Below are positions 1 to 7,578 of a DNA stretch of 18,715 bases, piece by piece. Source of the DNA: Myxococcales bacterium UBA5297 (lineage in GTDB: Bacteria; Myxococcota; Myxococcia; Myxococcales; UBA5297); the NCBI GenBank assembly GCA_002408385.1, contig DHSB01000010.1:1-18715 (forward strand), read 5' to 3'. The first letter of the stretch is position 1. Each line of letters opens with the position of its first letter. The translations under genes were made by a program, and so were the position numbers. The notes beneath the pieces were generated by a model, which worked only from the letters and a program-made list of their open reading frames with translations, made no database searches and was not told where the DNA came from.

Positions 1-112
1 GAGGGGAGGGGGCTTCCACAGGGGCCGCGCGTGGTCACTGGCAAGAGGATCGATGTCGCCATCCGGCGAAAGTGCCTGGTCCACGGAGCGCGAGTCCGAA
101 CGTCAGCGACTC
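1..112. other. Left edge, no gene seen
   Basis: This short GC-rich stretch precedes the tandem repeat array. I see no start codon with a ribosome binding site and no family-like protein in any frame. The last 20 or so bases resemble a decayed repeat unit, so the array may once have begun slightly further left. Confidence 0.4.
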
Positions 113-603
113 ATCAAGCTCCGGTCGAACTGAAAACGTCGGCCGCGACGATCGCCGAGCTCCGGTTGAACCGAAAACGTCGGCCGCGACGATCCCCGAG
201 CTCCGGTTGAACCAGAGATCGTCGGCCGCGACGATCGCCGAGCTCCGGTTGAACCGAAAACGTCAGCGGCGACGATCCTCGAGCTCCGGTCGAACCAGAG
301 ATCGTCGGCCGCGACGATGGCTGAACTCCGGTCGAACCGAAAACGTCGGCGGCGACGATCCCCGAGCTCCGGTGGAACCAAAAGCGTCGGCAGCCACGTT
401 CGCTCGAGCTCCGGTCGAACCAGAGATCGTCGGCCGCGACGATCCTCGAGCTCCGGTCGAACCAGAGATCGTCGGCGGCGACGATCTCGACTGCTCGGGA
501 GCACCACGGACCGTGAGTCGGCGACGATTTCGGCGCTCGGGAGCACCGCGGATCGTGAGTCGGCGACGATTTCAGCGCTCGGGAGCACGAGGACCGTAGG
601 CGG
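113..603. repeat. Tandem array of 41/42-bp units with internal hairpins
   Basis: The motif AGCTCCGGT recurs with start positions 117, 158, 199, 241, 282, 324 (one base changed), 365, 407 and 449, giving spacings of 41, 41, 42, 41, 42, 41, 42 and 42. The 42-bp period continues in three diverged units marked by GCTCGGGAGCAC near 493, 535 and 577. Two unit types occur: one carries GAAAACGTCGG (41 bp) and one carries CAGAGATCGTCGG (42 bp), and they partly alternate. Most units contain an inverted repeat, best seen as GATCGTCG-GCCG-CGACGATC. The mixture of 41 and 42 bp shifts the reading frame between units, so the array is unlikely to encode protein. It lies just downstream of the minus-strand lipoprotein gene and may act as a structured 3' region or a nucleoprotein binding array. 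No function is established. Confidence 0.9.
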
Positions 604-649
604 CGAAGGTCAGTCGGAGGCAGGCCGGATGTGGGGCGTCGTCGGCCTC

Positions 650-2722
650 CTACGGCGCCACCTCGACGACCACCCCCTGCCGCTCATCGACCGCCACCAA
701 CGTGCCGTCCTCGCGGAAGCCAATCGACGACGGGCCCGATGTCCGCGTGTAGCCCAGCTCCTCGACCACCGTGCGCCCCCAAGGAATCGCCTGGCCCAGC
801 GCGGTCTCGATGCGGGCGATGCTTCCCCCCAAACGGGTGATGAGGACGGTCTCGTTCGAGGTGACGCCCAGCGCGGTCGCCATCCCGATGGCCGTCGCCG
901 GTGCGAAGAGGCTCGCCGCGCCTCCGTAGGTCGCGTCGGCGGTGTGGAGCGCCACCGGCTCGAGCTGCGCGCGCGCCATGCTGAGCAGCCGGCGGTTCGA
1001 GCTGCCCACGAAGACCGAGCCGGGCCCAAGGCCGGTCACGTAATTCAGGTCGTTGCCCGAGGGGGTCTTCCTCCCGACCCGCGTGCGCGGGGCGGCCTGC
1101 CCGGGCTCGACGTTCGAATAGACGAGGTGCCCGTCGGCGCTGAAGAAGAGCCCGGCGGGGCAGGCGAGCCCATCGGCCGCCGTCAGCAGCGGAACCCGAT
1201 GCCGCGTCGCCGGATCGAACGATTCGATCAGCGACTCGCGGCAGTGCGCCAAGGCGAGCCCGCCCCCGGGTGCGGCGCCGACGCCGGTGATGAGCTGGGT
1301 CTGGAGCACGACCTGGCTGCTGCCGTCGGCGCGCACCTCGACCAGCGCCGAGTCGTCGAGGTGGGTCGCGACGCCCAGGCCGGCGGGGCCCACGGTCGCG
1401 AAGTAGAAGGTCTCGTCGATGCGACTGGTGGCCAGCGCTGGGCGCAGCCCCGCGGCGACGATGGTCGGCGAGGCCGACGCGGCCAGCCGCCGGACCACGC
1501 CGCCGTCGGCCTGGGCGAGCAGCAGCGCGTCGCCGTCGGCGAACAGACCGCGGGCCGGGTAGAGGTAGCCCGCCGGGTCGCCGTAGGGAGCGAAGGCGCC
1601 GCCCGCGCTCTTGCTGATGGCGGCGAGCGTCGCGTCGGGCAGCGAGACGAGCAGCTTGCCGTCCATCACCGCGAGGTCGGACGCCCCCGTGGCGCCGGTC
1701 GCGAAGTCCGGGGTGACGACAGCGCTTCCGGTCGCAAAGCTGACCCGCGCGACCGCGCCGGCCGAGGTGAGCACGAAGAGGTCGCCGCCGTCGGCGGCCA
1801 CGGCGAGGGCGCCGGGCAGCGGCACGGTCTCGAGCGCGCCCTCCGAGTCGAGCCAGAGCAGCCCGCCGCCGCCTTCGAGGGTGCGATCGGCGATGAAGAG
1901 GTTGCCGGCCTGGTCGCGGGCGATGCCGGTGCGCGCGGGGAAGACGGTGTCGGGCGGGGGGATGGAGAGGACGTCGTAGACCGAGCTGTTCTCGGCGCGA
2001 TAGCGGCGCACGAGCCCGGAGGCTGTGGTGTACCAGACGTCGTTGCCGTCGGTGGCGAGCGACAGCGGCGCGTCGAAGAGCGGGGCGTCGATGCCGGCCA
2101 CGGGGAGCTCGACCCGCTCGGCGGCAACGACGCGGGTCGTCCGGCCGCCCGCCTCCACGCGGTACAACCCGGCGTTCGGACTGAGGTAATCGGTGCCGGC
2201 CACGAACACCTCGCCGTTGGCGACGACGACATCGCCCGGGCCGGCCGGCAGGGCCGCGTCGAGCGCTCTCGCGGTCCCGGTCGGCACCAGGTCGAACAGC
2301 GCGGCGTTCGATACCTGGTTGGCCACCTCGACCGACACCGCCACAGGCCGCGCGGCGGCGACGCTGACCGACGGCTCGACGAGCAGCTCGTCCGCGCTCG
2401 CCTCGAGCACCGTGGCGCGGTAACCGTCGAAGGTGACGAAGTTGTCCAGCGGTGTCGCCGAGAAGCGCGCGCCGCGGATGGTCACTCGCGTGCGGCCCGA
2501 GCCCCAGGTCGGCGAGAGCCCTTCGACCGCCGGCGGGTCGGTAATGGGGCCGGGCTCGCCCGGGTCGCCCTTTTCGCCCTTGTCGCCGGGCTCGCCCTCC
2601 TCCCCGGCCTGTCCCTCGGGGCCCTGCGGACCGACAAGACCGGCCGGACCGAGCGGACCCTCGGGACCGGTGCAGCCAGCGACGAGTAGCGAGAGCGCGA
2701 AGGTGAGACCGAGCGTCTTCAT
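650..2722 (-). CDS. Lipoprotein with collagen-like stalk, IPT/TIG domain and propeller-like repeats
   Basis: Predicted 690-residue secreted lipoprotein. The first 16 residues form a signal peptide ending in a lipobox (LVAG then Cys17), so the mature protein should be lipid-anchored. Fourteen uninterrupted Gly-X-Y triplets follow at residues 19-60, rich in GPE, GEP, GDK and GEK, like a short collagen-like stalk. An IPT/TIG-type immunoglobulin-like domain spans roughly residues 65-147 (LSPTWGSGRTRVTIRGARF). The remaining 540 or so residues contain repeated short segments such as GDVVVANGEVFVAG, GNLFIADRTLEGGGG and GDLFVLTSAG, resembling NHL/SMP-30-type beta-propeller blades. The ATG at 2722 is chosen over the upstream in-frame start because AGGAG lies 8 bases before it and the signal peptide begins there. 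The gene is divergent from the photolyase gene. It may be a surface adhesion or structural protein; a catalytic role is not visible. Confidence 0.88.
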   Translation of the reverse strand: MKTLGLTFALSLLVAGCTGPEGPLGPAGLVGPQGPEGQAGEEGEPGDKGEKGDPGEPGPITDPPAVEGLSPTWGSGRTRVTIRGARFSATPLDNFVTFDGYRATVLEASADELLVEPSVSVAAARPVAVSVEVANQVSNAALFDLVPTGTARALDAALPAGPGDVVVANGEVFVAGTDYLSPNAGLYRVEAGGRTTRVVAAERVELPVAGIDAPLFDAPLSLATDGNDVWYTTASGLVRRYRAENSSVYDVLSIPPPDTVFPARTGIARDQAGNLFIADRTLEGGGGLLWLDSEGALETVPLPGALAVAADGGDLFVLTSAGAVARVSFATGSAVVTPDFATGATGASDLAVMDGKLLVSLPDATLAAISKSAGGAFAPYGDPAGYLYPARGLFADGDALLLAQADGGVVRRLAASASPTIVAAGLRPALATSRIDETFYFATVGPAGLGVATHLDDSALVEVRADGSSQVVLQTQLITGVGAAPGGGLALAHCRESLIESFDPATRHRVPLLTAADGLACPAGLFFSADGHLVYSNVEPGQAAPRTRVGRKTPSGNDLNYVTGLGPGSVFVGSSNRRLLSMARAQLEPVALHTADATYGGAASLFAPATAIGMATALGVTSNETVLITRLGGSIARIETALGQAIPWGRTVVEELGYTRTSGPSSIGFREDGTLVAVDERQGVVVEVAP

Positions 2723-2921
2723 CTGAGGGGCTCCTGCGGCGCCGCCGAGGTAGGCGCGCCGCCCAAGCCGGCCCCGATGGGCCGGGAAGAGTCCCGGGAG
2801 AATGTGGCTCGCGACCCGGGCCGGAAGCCCCAAAGCGGATCGGAGGCGGAAGCCTCCCCGCAGGCGCCTCGTGCAGCTTCACCGGCGCCGTGCCACTGTC
2901 GCCTCTTCGCCAGGAGCCGCG
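2723..2921. promoter_or_regulatory. Divergent intergenic region with two small hairpins
   Basis: This 199-bp region must hold promoters for both the lipoprotein (leftward) and the photolyase (rightward). Two perfect 6-bp stems with 4-base loops are visible: CCGGGA/TCCCGG at 2782-2797 and GGAGGC-GGAA-GCCTCC at 2842-2857. The second could lie in the photolyase leader. Ribosome binding sites AGGAG are present for both genes (2912-2916 for the photolyase; 8 bases before the lipoprotein ATG). No convincing -35/-10 pair could be assigned. Confidence 0.4.
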
Positions 2922-4457
2922 ATGGCCCGTACCACTCGAACGAGCAAGGCAGAGGGTGTCCGTCGTCATTCCGGCGTGCCGGTGGCCGAGCGGGTGCCCG
3001 CCTCGCGAATCCGCCCGATCAACGACGCCCCGGTCCGGCGCGAGGGCGACTTCGTCCTCTATTGGATGACCGCCTTTCGCCGCGCCGGCTGGAACTTCGC
3101 GCTGCAGCGGGCCGTCGAGTGGTGCCGGGAGCTGGGGCGGCCGCTGCTCGTCCTCGAAGCGCTGCGCTCCGGATACCGCTGGAAATGCGACCGGTTCCAC
3201 CGCTTCGTCCTCGAGGGGATGGCCGAGAACGCCGCGGCCTTCGAGAGGGCGGGCGTCACCTACTACCCGTACGTCGAGCCGGCGCTCGACGAGGGCAAGG
3301 GGCTGCTCGCCGCGCTCGCCGACCGCGCCTGCGTCGTCGTCGCCGACGACTTCCCGGACTTCTTCCTGCCGCGGATGGTGGCGGCGGCCGGGCGCAAGCT
3401 GCCGATCCGGCTCGAGGCGATCGACTCGAACGGACTGCTGCCGCTGCGGGTCGCCGGCAAGCCGTATGGACAGGCGCGGGCTTTTCGCCTGCTGCTGCAG
3501 AAGACCCTGCGCCAGCACCTCGAGCTTCCGAAGGCGAACCCGCTCGCGCGGGCCAACCTGCCGCGGTCACGGCCGGTTCCCCGTGCGATCGCCTCCCGGT
3601 GGAGGCCCGCGTCGGCGAGACTGCTCGCGGGCGGGAGCCTGGCGACGCTTCCCATCGATCACTCGATCGCGCCGGTGTCCGAGCAGCCCGGCGGGACCGC
3701 GGCGGCGCGCGCGCGGCTGCGCCTCTTCATCGACCAGCAGCTCGAGCGCTACGCGGTGGACCACAACCATCCGGACGCCGAGGCGACGAGCGGGCTGTCG
3801 GCCTATCTGCACTTCGGCCACCTCTCGAGCCACGAGGTCATCGCGGCGCTCGCCGAGCGCGAGGGGTGGAGCGTCGACAGGCTGCCGACGCGCACCAGCG
3901 GCGGCGCGCGCGGATGGTGGGGCATGAGCGAGAGCGCCGAGGCGTTCCTCGACCAGCTCGTGACCTGGCGCGAGCTCGGCTACAACTTCTGCGCGTTTCG
4001 CGAGGACTACGAGCGCTACGGCTCCCTGCCGACCTGGGCTCGCCTGACCCTCGCCGAGCACACCGCCGATCCGCGACCGGTCGTCTACGGCCTCGACGAG
4101 CTCGAGGGCGCGCGCACCGGCGACGAGCTCTGGAACGCCGCGCAGCGCCAGCTCGTGCGCGAGGGCAGAATCCACAACTACCTGAGGATCCTGTGGGGAA
4201 AGCGGATCCTCGAGTGGTCGCCGACGCCGGAGCGGGCGCTCGAGACGATGGTCGAGCTGAACAACAAGTACGCGCTCGACGGCCGGGACCCGAACTCCTA
4301 CAGCGGCATCTTCTGGATCCTCGGCCGCTACGACCGCCCCTGGGGCCCGCAGCGGCCGGTCTTCGGCAAGGTCCGCTACATGAGCTCGAGCGCGACGCTG
4401 AAGAAGGTGCGGGTGCGCGGATACCTCGCCAGGTATGGCCCGGAGAGCAGCGGCTAG
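2922..4457 (+). CDS. phr: Class II CPD (deoxyribodipyrimidine) photolyase
   Basis: Predicted 511-residue flavoprotein that would split cyclobutane pyrimidine dimers in DNA using blue or near-UV light. Class II hallmarks are visible: the N-terminal antenna-like part with VLYWMTAFRRAGWNFAL (residues 45-61), the helical FAD domain with AYLHFGHLSSHEV (294-306), ELWNAAQRQLV (402-412), NYLRILWGKRILEW (419-432), and the C-terminal block LNNKYALDGRDPNSYSG (446-462) followed by DRPWGPQRPVFGKVRYM. The ATG at 2922 has AGGAG five bases upstream and is preferred over the in-frame start at 2802, which would add 40 basic low-complexity residues. Family members are usually about 450-480 residues; the surplus lies mainly in the first 30-40 residues. 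The gene stands alone, divergent from the lipoprotein and convergent with the histidine kinase. Identification is firm; the antenna chromophore cannot be read from the sequence. Confidence 0.95.
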   Translation: MARTTRTSKAEGVRRHSGVPVAERVPASRIRPINDAPVRREGDFVLYWMTAFRRAGWNFALQRAVEWCRELGRPLLVLEALRSGYRWKCDRFHRFVLEGMAENAAAFERAGVTYYPYVEPALDEGKGLLAALADRACVVVADDFPDFFLPRMVAAAGRKLPIRLEAIDSNGLLPLRVAGKPYGQARAFRLLLQKTLRQHLELPKANPLARANLPRSRPVPRAIASRWRPASARLLAGGSLATLPIDHSIAPVSEQPGGTAAARARLRLFIDQQLERYAVDHNHPDAEATSGLSAYLHFGHLSSHEVIAALAEREGWSVDRLPTRTSGGARGWWGMSESAEAFLDQLVTWRELGYNFCAFREDYERYGSLPTWARLTLAEHTADPRPVVYGLDELEGARTGDELWNAAQRQLVREGRIHNYLRILWGKRILEWSPTPERALETMVELNNKYALDGRDPNSYSGIFWILGRYDRPWGPQRPVFGKVRYMSSSATLKKVRVRGYLARYGPESSG

Positions 4458-4489
4458 CGGTCTCGCCCCTTACCCTCGCGCCGGCGGGC

Positions 4490-4600
4490 GGCAACCCGAG
4501 AAATCTCCTCGAGCTCGGCCCGGCCCCTCCGGTCACCTCGAGCGGAAGCCTCCCGAGGAACGAGGGAGGCGAAGTCGAGCCCTTCGACTCGGCTCCCACC
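4490..4600 (-). repeat. Dispersed intergenic repeat, copy 1 (inverted)
   Basis: Read on the minus strand, this block contains CTTCGCCTCCCTCGTTCCTC followed by GGGAGGCTTCCGCTCGAGGT, shared with the copies near 6282 and 9436. It also shares a flank (GCCGGGCCGAGCTC then AGGAGATTTC) with the copy near 9530. The core is itself an inverted repeat (GCCTCCC and GGGAGGC at 4548-4570, 9-base loop). The element sits between the photolyase and histidine kinase stop codons. Confidence 0.75.
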
Positions 4601-4643
4601 GCTCGCGCGTCGGGAGCTACGCTCAGGGCGAGCGGAAGTGGAC

Positions 4644-4669
4644 GGAGTCGAAGAGGATTCTTCGACTCC
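4644..4669. terminator. Strong hairpin between convergent genes
   Basis: A perfect 11-bp stem, GGAGTCGAAGA and TCTTCGACTCC, encloses a 4-base loop (GGAT). It lies 3 bases beyond the histidine kinase stop codon on the minus strand and about 190 bases beyond the photolyase stop. No clear T-run follows on either strand, so it is best described as a bidirectional terminator-like or 3'-end-stabilising hairpin. Confidence 0.6.
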
Positions 4670-4672
4670 TCT

Positions 4673-6067
4673 TCAGCCAGCGGGCGACTCTTTCGGCAGG
4701 CGCGCGCGGAAGGTCGAGCCCTTGCCGGGTTCGCTCTCGAGCTCGAGGCGCCCGCCGTGCGATTCGACGATGCGCCGGGTGATCGAGAGCCCGAGGCCGG
4801 TGCCGGGGACGGCCTCGCGCGAGGTGGGGCTGCGGCGAAACGGCTCGAAGATGCGCTCGCGCTCCTCGGGCGGGATGCCGACACCCTGGTCGGTCACCTC
4901 GAAGATCGCCTCGTCGCCTCTGGCAAAGACGCCCACCGTGACCCTTCCGCCCGCGGGCGAGTACTTGATGGCGTTGCTGACCAGGTTGCCGAGCGCCTGC
5001 TCGATACGGCCCTCGTCACAGCGCACCTGCACGGGCGTCTCGGGCTCGAGGAAGACGAGGTCGTGGCGCGGCGACTCGCTCCGGAACAGCTCGACCACCC
5101 CGCGGGCAAGGCCGCGCAGATCGCAGTCGGTCAGCTTGAGCTCGAGCCGACCGGCCTCGATGCGCGCGACGTCGAGCAGATCGCCGACCATCCGGTCGAG
5201 GCGAGTCACCTGATGCTGGCCGAGCGCGACCAGGCGCCGGACCTGTTCCTCGGAGGGCAGCGGCCGGTCGTCGCGCACGGCGGCCAGCGCGGTGCTCATC
5301 GCCGCCAAGGGGTTGCGCAGGTCGTGGGCGACGGTCGCCATCGAGCCCAGCTGACGCTCGACCAGCTCGGCGGCGTAGTTGAAGGTGTGGGCAATCGAGG
5401 CGAGCTCGATAGGGCCGGTCTCGGGGGCGCGCGCCCGGCGGTTTCCGGCGGCAAACTCCGCGATGGCGCTGCGGATGGCGACCAGCGGCCGGTAGATGAA
5501 CTGACGCATCAGGACGACGAGCATCGCCACCGCGACGAGCAGCAGGACGGCCACGCCGATACCAACGTCGTTGGAGAGCACGTCGAGCCGCTTGGCGTGG
5601 CGCATGGTCGCCTCCGCCTGCTCGCGGCTGACTGCCTGAATTTGCTCGGTGATTTCCATGGCTTCGTCGAGCCGCTGCAAGCGGAGCTCGCGCGCTGCCG
5701 GGCCCGAGGCCCTGGCCGATTCGGACTGGTATTCGGCTATGACCGACTCGAGCTGGCGCATCAGCTTCTTGCCGCGCTCGGAAGTGATGAGCCCGCGCAG
5801 GGTGTCCAGGCAGCGGGAGATGCGCGCGTCGTCCTCGGCGACCGTCGAGCGCCGCGGCAGGCCGCTTCGCTCACGAAGCCGGTCGGCCTCGGCAGCGTAG
5901 AGGGCGGTTTCGAGCAGGGCAGCGGCGTCCGCGCGCAGCAGGGCGGAGCCAAGGTCCCGGGAGGCGGTGTGTAGAAAGGTGGTGAGCGCCACCAGGCTTG
6001 CGGCCGCGACGAGGGCGAGCGCGACGAGCACGGCCAGGCTCGAGGCGAAAAATGCGCGCAGGCTCAT
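4673..6067 (-). CDS. Membrane-bound sensor histidine kinase
   Basis: Predicted 464-residue two-component sensor in the inner membrane. TM1 is about residues 5-32 and TM2 about 168-188, enclosing a mostly helical periplasmic region of about 135 residues with no recognised ligand domain. A HAMP-like linker follows (about 189-241). The HisKA domain carries the phospho-acceptor His248 in VAHDLRNPLAAM. The ATPase domain shows an N box (NLVSNAIKYS, 361-370), G1 (DQGVGIP, 393-399), F box (IFEPF, 406-410) and G2 (GTGLGLSI, 422-429), so it should be active. The ATG at 6067 is chosen because the hydrophobic TM1 begins directly after it and a purine-rich GGGAAGGG lies just upstream; the longer frame from 6151 adds an unlikely 28 residues. 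No response regulator adjoins it. The receiver-only protein at 8789-9250 is the nearest possible partner, but that pairing is unproven. Confidence 0.92.
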   Translation of the reverse strand: MSLRAFFASSLAVLVALALVAAASLVALTTFLHTASRDLGSALLRADAAALLETALYAAEADRLRERSGLPRRSTVAEDDARISRCLDTLRGLITSERGKKLMRQLESVIAEYQSESARASGPAARELRLQRLDEAMEITEQIQAVSREQAEATMRHAKRLDVLSNDVGIGVAVLLLVAVAMLVVLMRQFIYRPLVAIRSAIAEFAAGNRRARAPETGPIELASIAHTFNYAAELVERQLGSMATVAHDLRNPLAAMSTALAAVRDDRPLPSEEQVRRLVALGQHQVTRLDRMVGDLLDVARIEAGRLELKLTDCDLRGLARGVVELFRSESPRHDLVFLEPETPVQVRCDEGRIEQALGNLVSNAIKYSPAGGRVTVGVFARGDEAIFEVTDQGVGIPPEERERIFEPFRRSPTSREAVPGTGLGLSITRRIVESHGGRLELESEPGKGSTFRARLPKESPAG

Positions 6068-6224
6068 CGGACCCTTCCCGCCCCATGAGGTCGGAGACGA
6101 CCGCGGCGCTGTCCGGCACAAACCTATGCCCGCGAGCGAGAGCGGGTCCACTACGCACGTCCGGCACGTTGGATGGGGCGTCCGGCAGCGATAGGTGTGG
6201 GGGAGGGGGCGAAGGCTTCTTCGG

Positions 6225-6320
6225 GCGATAACCGGTCAGCCCGAGCCCCTCGGCAGGCTCGGGGCAGGCGAAGTCGGCCCCTTCAACTTCGCCTCCCTCG
6301 TTCCTCGGGAGGCTACGCTC
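6225..6320 (+). repeat. Dispersed intergenic repeat, copy 2
   Basis: This copy begins with GCGATAACCGGTCAGCCCGA, identical to the start of the copy at 9379. After a variable middle it has CTTCGCCTCCCTCGTTCCTC and then GGGAGGCTACGCTC (about 6287-6320). It lacks the right-hand flank seen in copies 1 and 3. The short hairpin GCCTCCC/GGGAGGC is conserved. Confidence 0.78.
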
Positions 6321-6367
6321 CGAACTATCGGCCACCGATGCTCCCCGAGGTTGAGCACAAGCGTCGA

Positions 6368-6391
6368 GTCGATAGGAGGCCTCTCATCGAC
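6368..6391. promoter_or_regulatory. 24-bp imperfect palindrome
   Basis: Outer arms GTCGAT and ATCGAC are perfect and the centre is AGGCCT. Ten of twelve paired positions match. The form suits a dimeric regulator's operator, but its distance from both flanking starts (about 300 and 500 bp) leaves its role open. Confidence 0.3.
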
Positions 6392-6892
6392 CGGTTGCGA
6401 CTCCTCCCAATCCCCTCTTGCTCGCGCGCGGTGGTTCTACGGCAATCGGCTGTTCGTTCACGGGTCACAGCCGGCCAAGGGACCGGTAACAAGCTCGGGG
6501 TGAGCGGCGTGGCGCTGGCCGCTTTCGGTGCGGCGGCGGGTCGAGAGGCCCGTTTTCAGAGGGAGAAACGCTGCGAAAGCGAGCGGTCATGCCGGGAATC
6601 GGCGTCTCGAGAGGGCTGTTGGAAGGGCCAGGATTGGCCCAGGACGAGGCGAGCAGGCATCGGCCCGATTTGAAAAGCAAGCCTGAAGGGCAAGAATGTC
6701 CCCACGGGCCTGCCAGGGACCTTCTCGGGCCGAGCGGTACGAAAAAGGCCGCCGATCAGGCCACCAAAGGCCCCCGCTCGCCGCGTGCTGCCGAGCGAGC
6801 GAGCGCCGCATGAGCGGCCGTGATCGCTGCTTACGCGGCGCGTCAGACATGCTATCCGTTCGCTCTCGAACACCCCTGCACGAGCATCCGAG

Positions 6893-7396
6893 ATGAATGG
6901 CAAGTCCCTGAAAAGCTTCCTGATGAATACGCCGTTTTTCGGCGGCCTAAGCGGCGAGGCTCTCGAGCGCATCAGCCAGATGCTCAAGGTGCGCAGCTAC
7001 TCCGAGGGCTCGACGATCTTCATGGAGGGCGACACCGGCGCCTCGATGTACATCATCCAGTCGGGCGAGGTGCTGGTGGTGCGCGCCGGCGGCTCGGGCC
7101 ACCGGGTGCGACTGGCGCGGTTGCGCGAGGGGGACTTCTTCGGGGAGACGACGCTCATCGAGATGCAGCCGCGGCCGGTCACCGCGCACGCCGAGACGGC
7201 GCTGGTGCTCCTCGAGCTGGCCAACATGGACCTCTACCGGCTCTATCGCGAGGACGTGAAGGCCTACGTCATCGTGGTGCAGAACATCAACCGCGAGCTG
7301 TGCCGCCGCCTGCGGTGGGCCGACTGCCGGCTGACCGAAATCGCCTCCGAGTCCGGCGACGAGGTCACGCAGATCGGCAGACGCTCGAACGGGTGA
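6893..7396 (+). CDS. Stand-alone cyclic nucleotide-binding domain protein
   Basis: Predicted 167-residue soluble protein that is essentially a single Crp/cNMP-binding fold. The start MNGKSLKSFLMNTPFFGGLS and the strands SEGSTIFMEGDTGASMYIIQ (38-57) match the beta-roll of the family. The phosphate-binding cassette is at residues 83-100, FGETTLIEMQPRPVTAHA, with the expected Glu85 and Arg94. After the Arg, the usual Ser/Thr-Ala is replaced by Pro-Val. A helix (VVQNINRELCRRLRW) follows, but there is no helix-turn-helix, kinase or channel domain, so it is not a Crp-type transcription factor. The ATG at 6893 begins at the expected family start but has only a weak ribosome binding site. It could act by binding a partner protein; its ligand (cAMP, cGMP or none) cannot be told. 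Confidence 0.88.
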   Translation: MNGKSLKSFLMNTPFFGGLSGEALERISQMLKVRSYSEGSTIFMEGDTGASMYIIQSGEVLVVRAGGSGHRVRLARLREGDFFGETTLIEMQPRPVTAHAETALVLLELANMDLYRLYREDVKAYVIVVQNINRELCRRLRWADCRLTEIASESGDEVTQIGRRSNG

Positions 7397-7455
7397 TGCA
7401 GGGCGGGCGATGCCCGGAGCCAAAGCGTGCGCGTGAACCGGCCGACCGCTGGTAG

Positions 7456-7475
7456 GGGCGCATGGAAATGCGCCC
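7456..7475. terminator. Perfect 8-bp hairpin between convergent genes
   Basis: GGGCGCAT, a GGAA loop, then ATGCGCCC. It lies 59 bases after the cyclic-nucleotide-binding protein stop and about 100 bases beyond the permease stop on the opposite strand. There is no T-run. The rest of 7397-7578 shows no gene. Confidence 0.5.
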
Positions 7476-7578
7476 GGCCGGAGATCGAGCACGGGTTCCC
7501 GATGCGTGTTTCCCCGCCGGCTTTCGGGGCGGCGTGAGCTCGGGTCCGCGGCCCGCGATTTTCCGGTCGGCAGCGTGA

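Larger units (their letters stand above)
6068..6892. other. 825-bp gene-poor region between divergent genes
   Basis: No convincing protein is encoded here: the open frames are arginine- and proline-rich and lack ribosome binding sites. It holds three copies of GTCCGGCA (6111, 6159, 6180) near the kinase start, a dispersed repeat copy (6225-6320), a 24-bp imperfect palindrome (6368-6391), and a 6-bp stem GGGCCA-GGAT-TGGCCC (6625-6640). Promoters for the kinase (leftward) and the cyclic-nucleotide-binding protein (rightward) must lie here. A small RNA cannot be excluded. Confidence 0.55.

Noticed and set aside
72..599. The tandem array as a repeat protein, or as a CRISPR array
   Set aside because: Unit lengths of 41 and 42 bp change the reading frame between units, so no constant peptide repeat results. 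The whole unit is conserved, with no unrelated spacers, so it is not CRISPR.
317..2689. A 790-codon plus-strand open frame opposite the lipoprotein gene
   Set aside because: Its product is dominated by Arg, Gly, Ala and Asp with no recognisable domain. It starts inside the tandem repeats and mirrors a well-supported gene with a signal peptide and ribosome binding site. High GC explains the lack of stops.
2822..2921. Cobalamin-riboswitch-like words (GCCACTGT, then GCCAGGAG) before the photolyase
   Set aside because: The order is suggestive, but the expected core helices and the rest of the B12 box could not be found. The leader is short, and GCCAGGAG overlaps the ordinary ribosome binding site. 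A covariance-model search (RF00174) would settle it.
684..3518. A 944-codon minus-strand open frame crossing the lipoprotein and photolyase genes
   Set aside because: It overlaps two strongly supported genes in other frames or strands and encodes Arg/Pro/Ala-rich low-complexity sequence.
6556..6987. A 143-codon minus-strand frame in the gene-poor region
   Set aside because: It overlaps the cyclic-nucleotide-binding gene, has no ribosome binding site and no family-like sequence.
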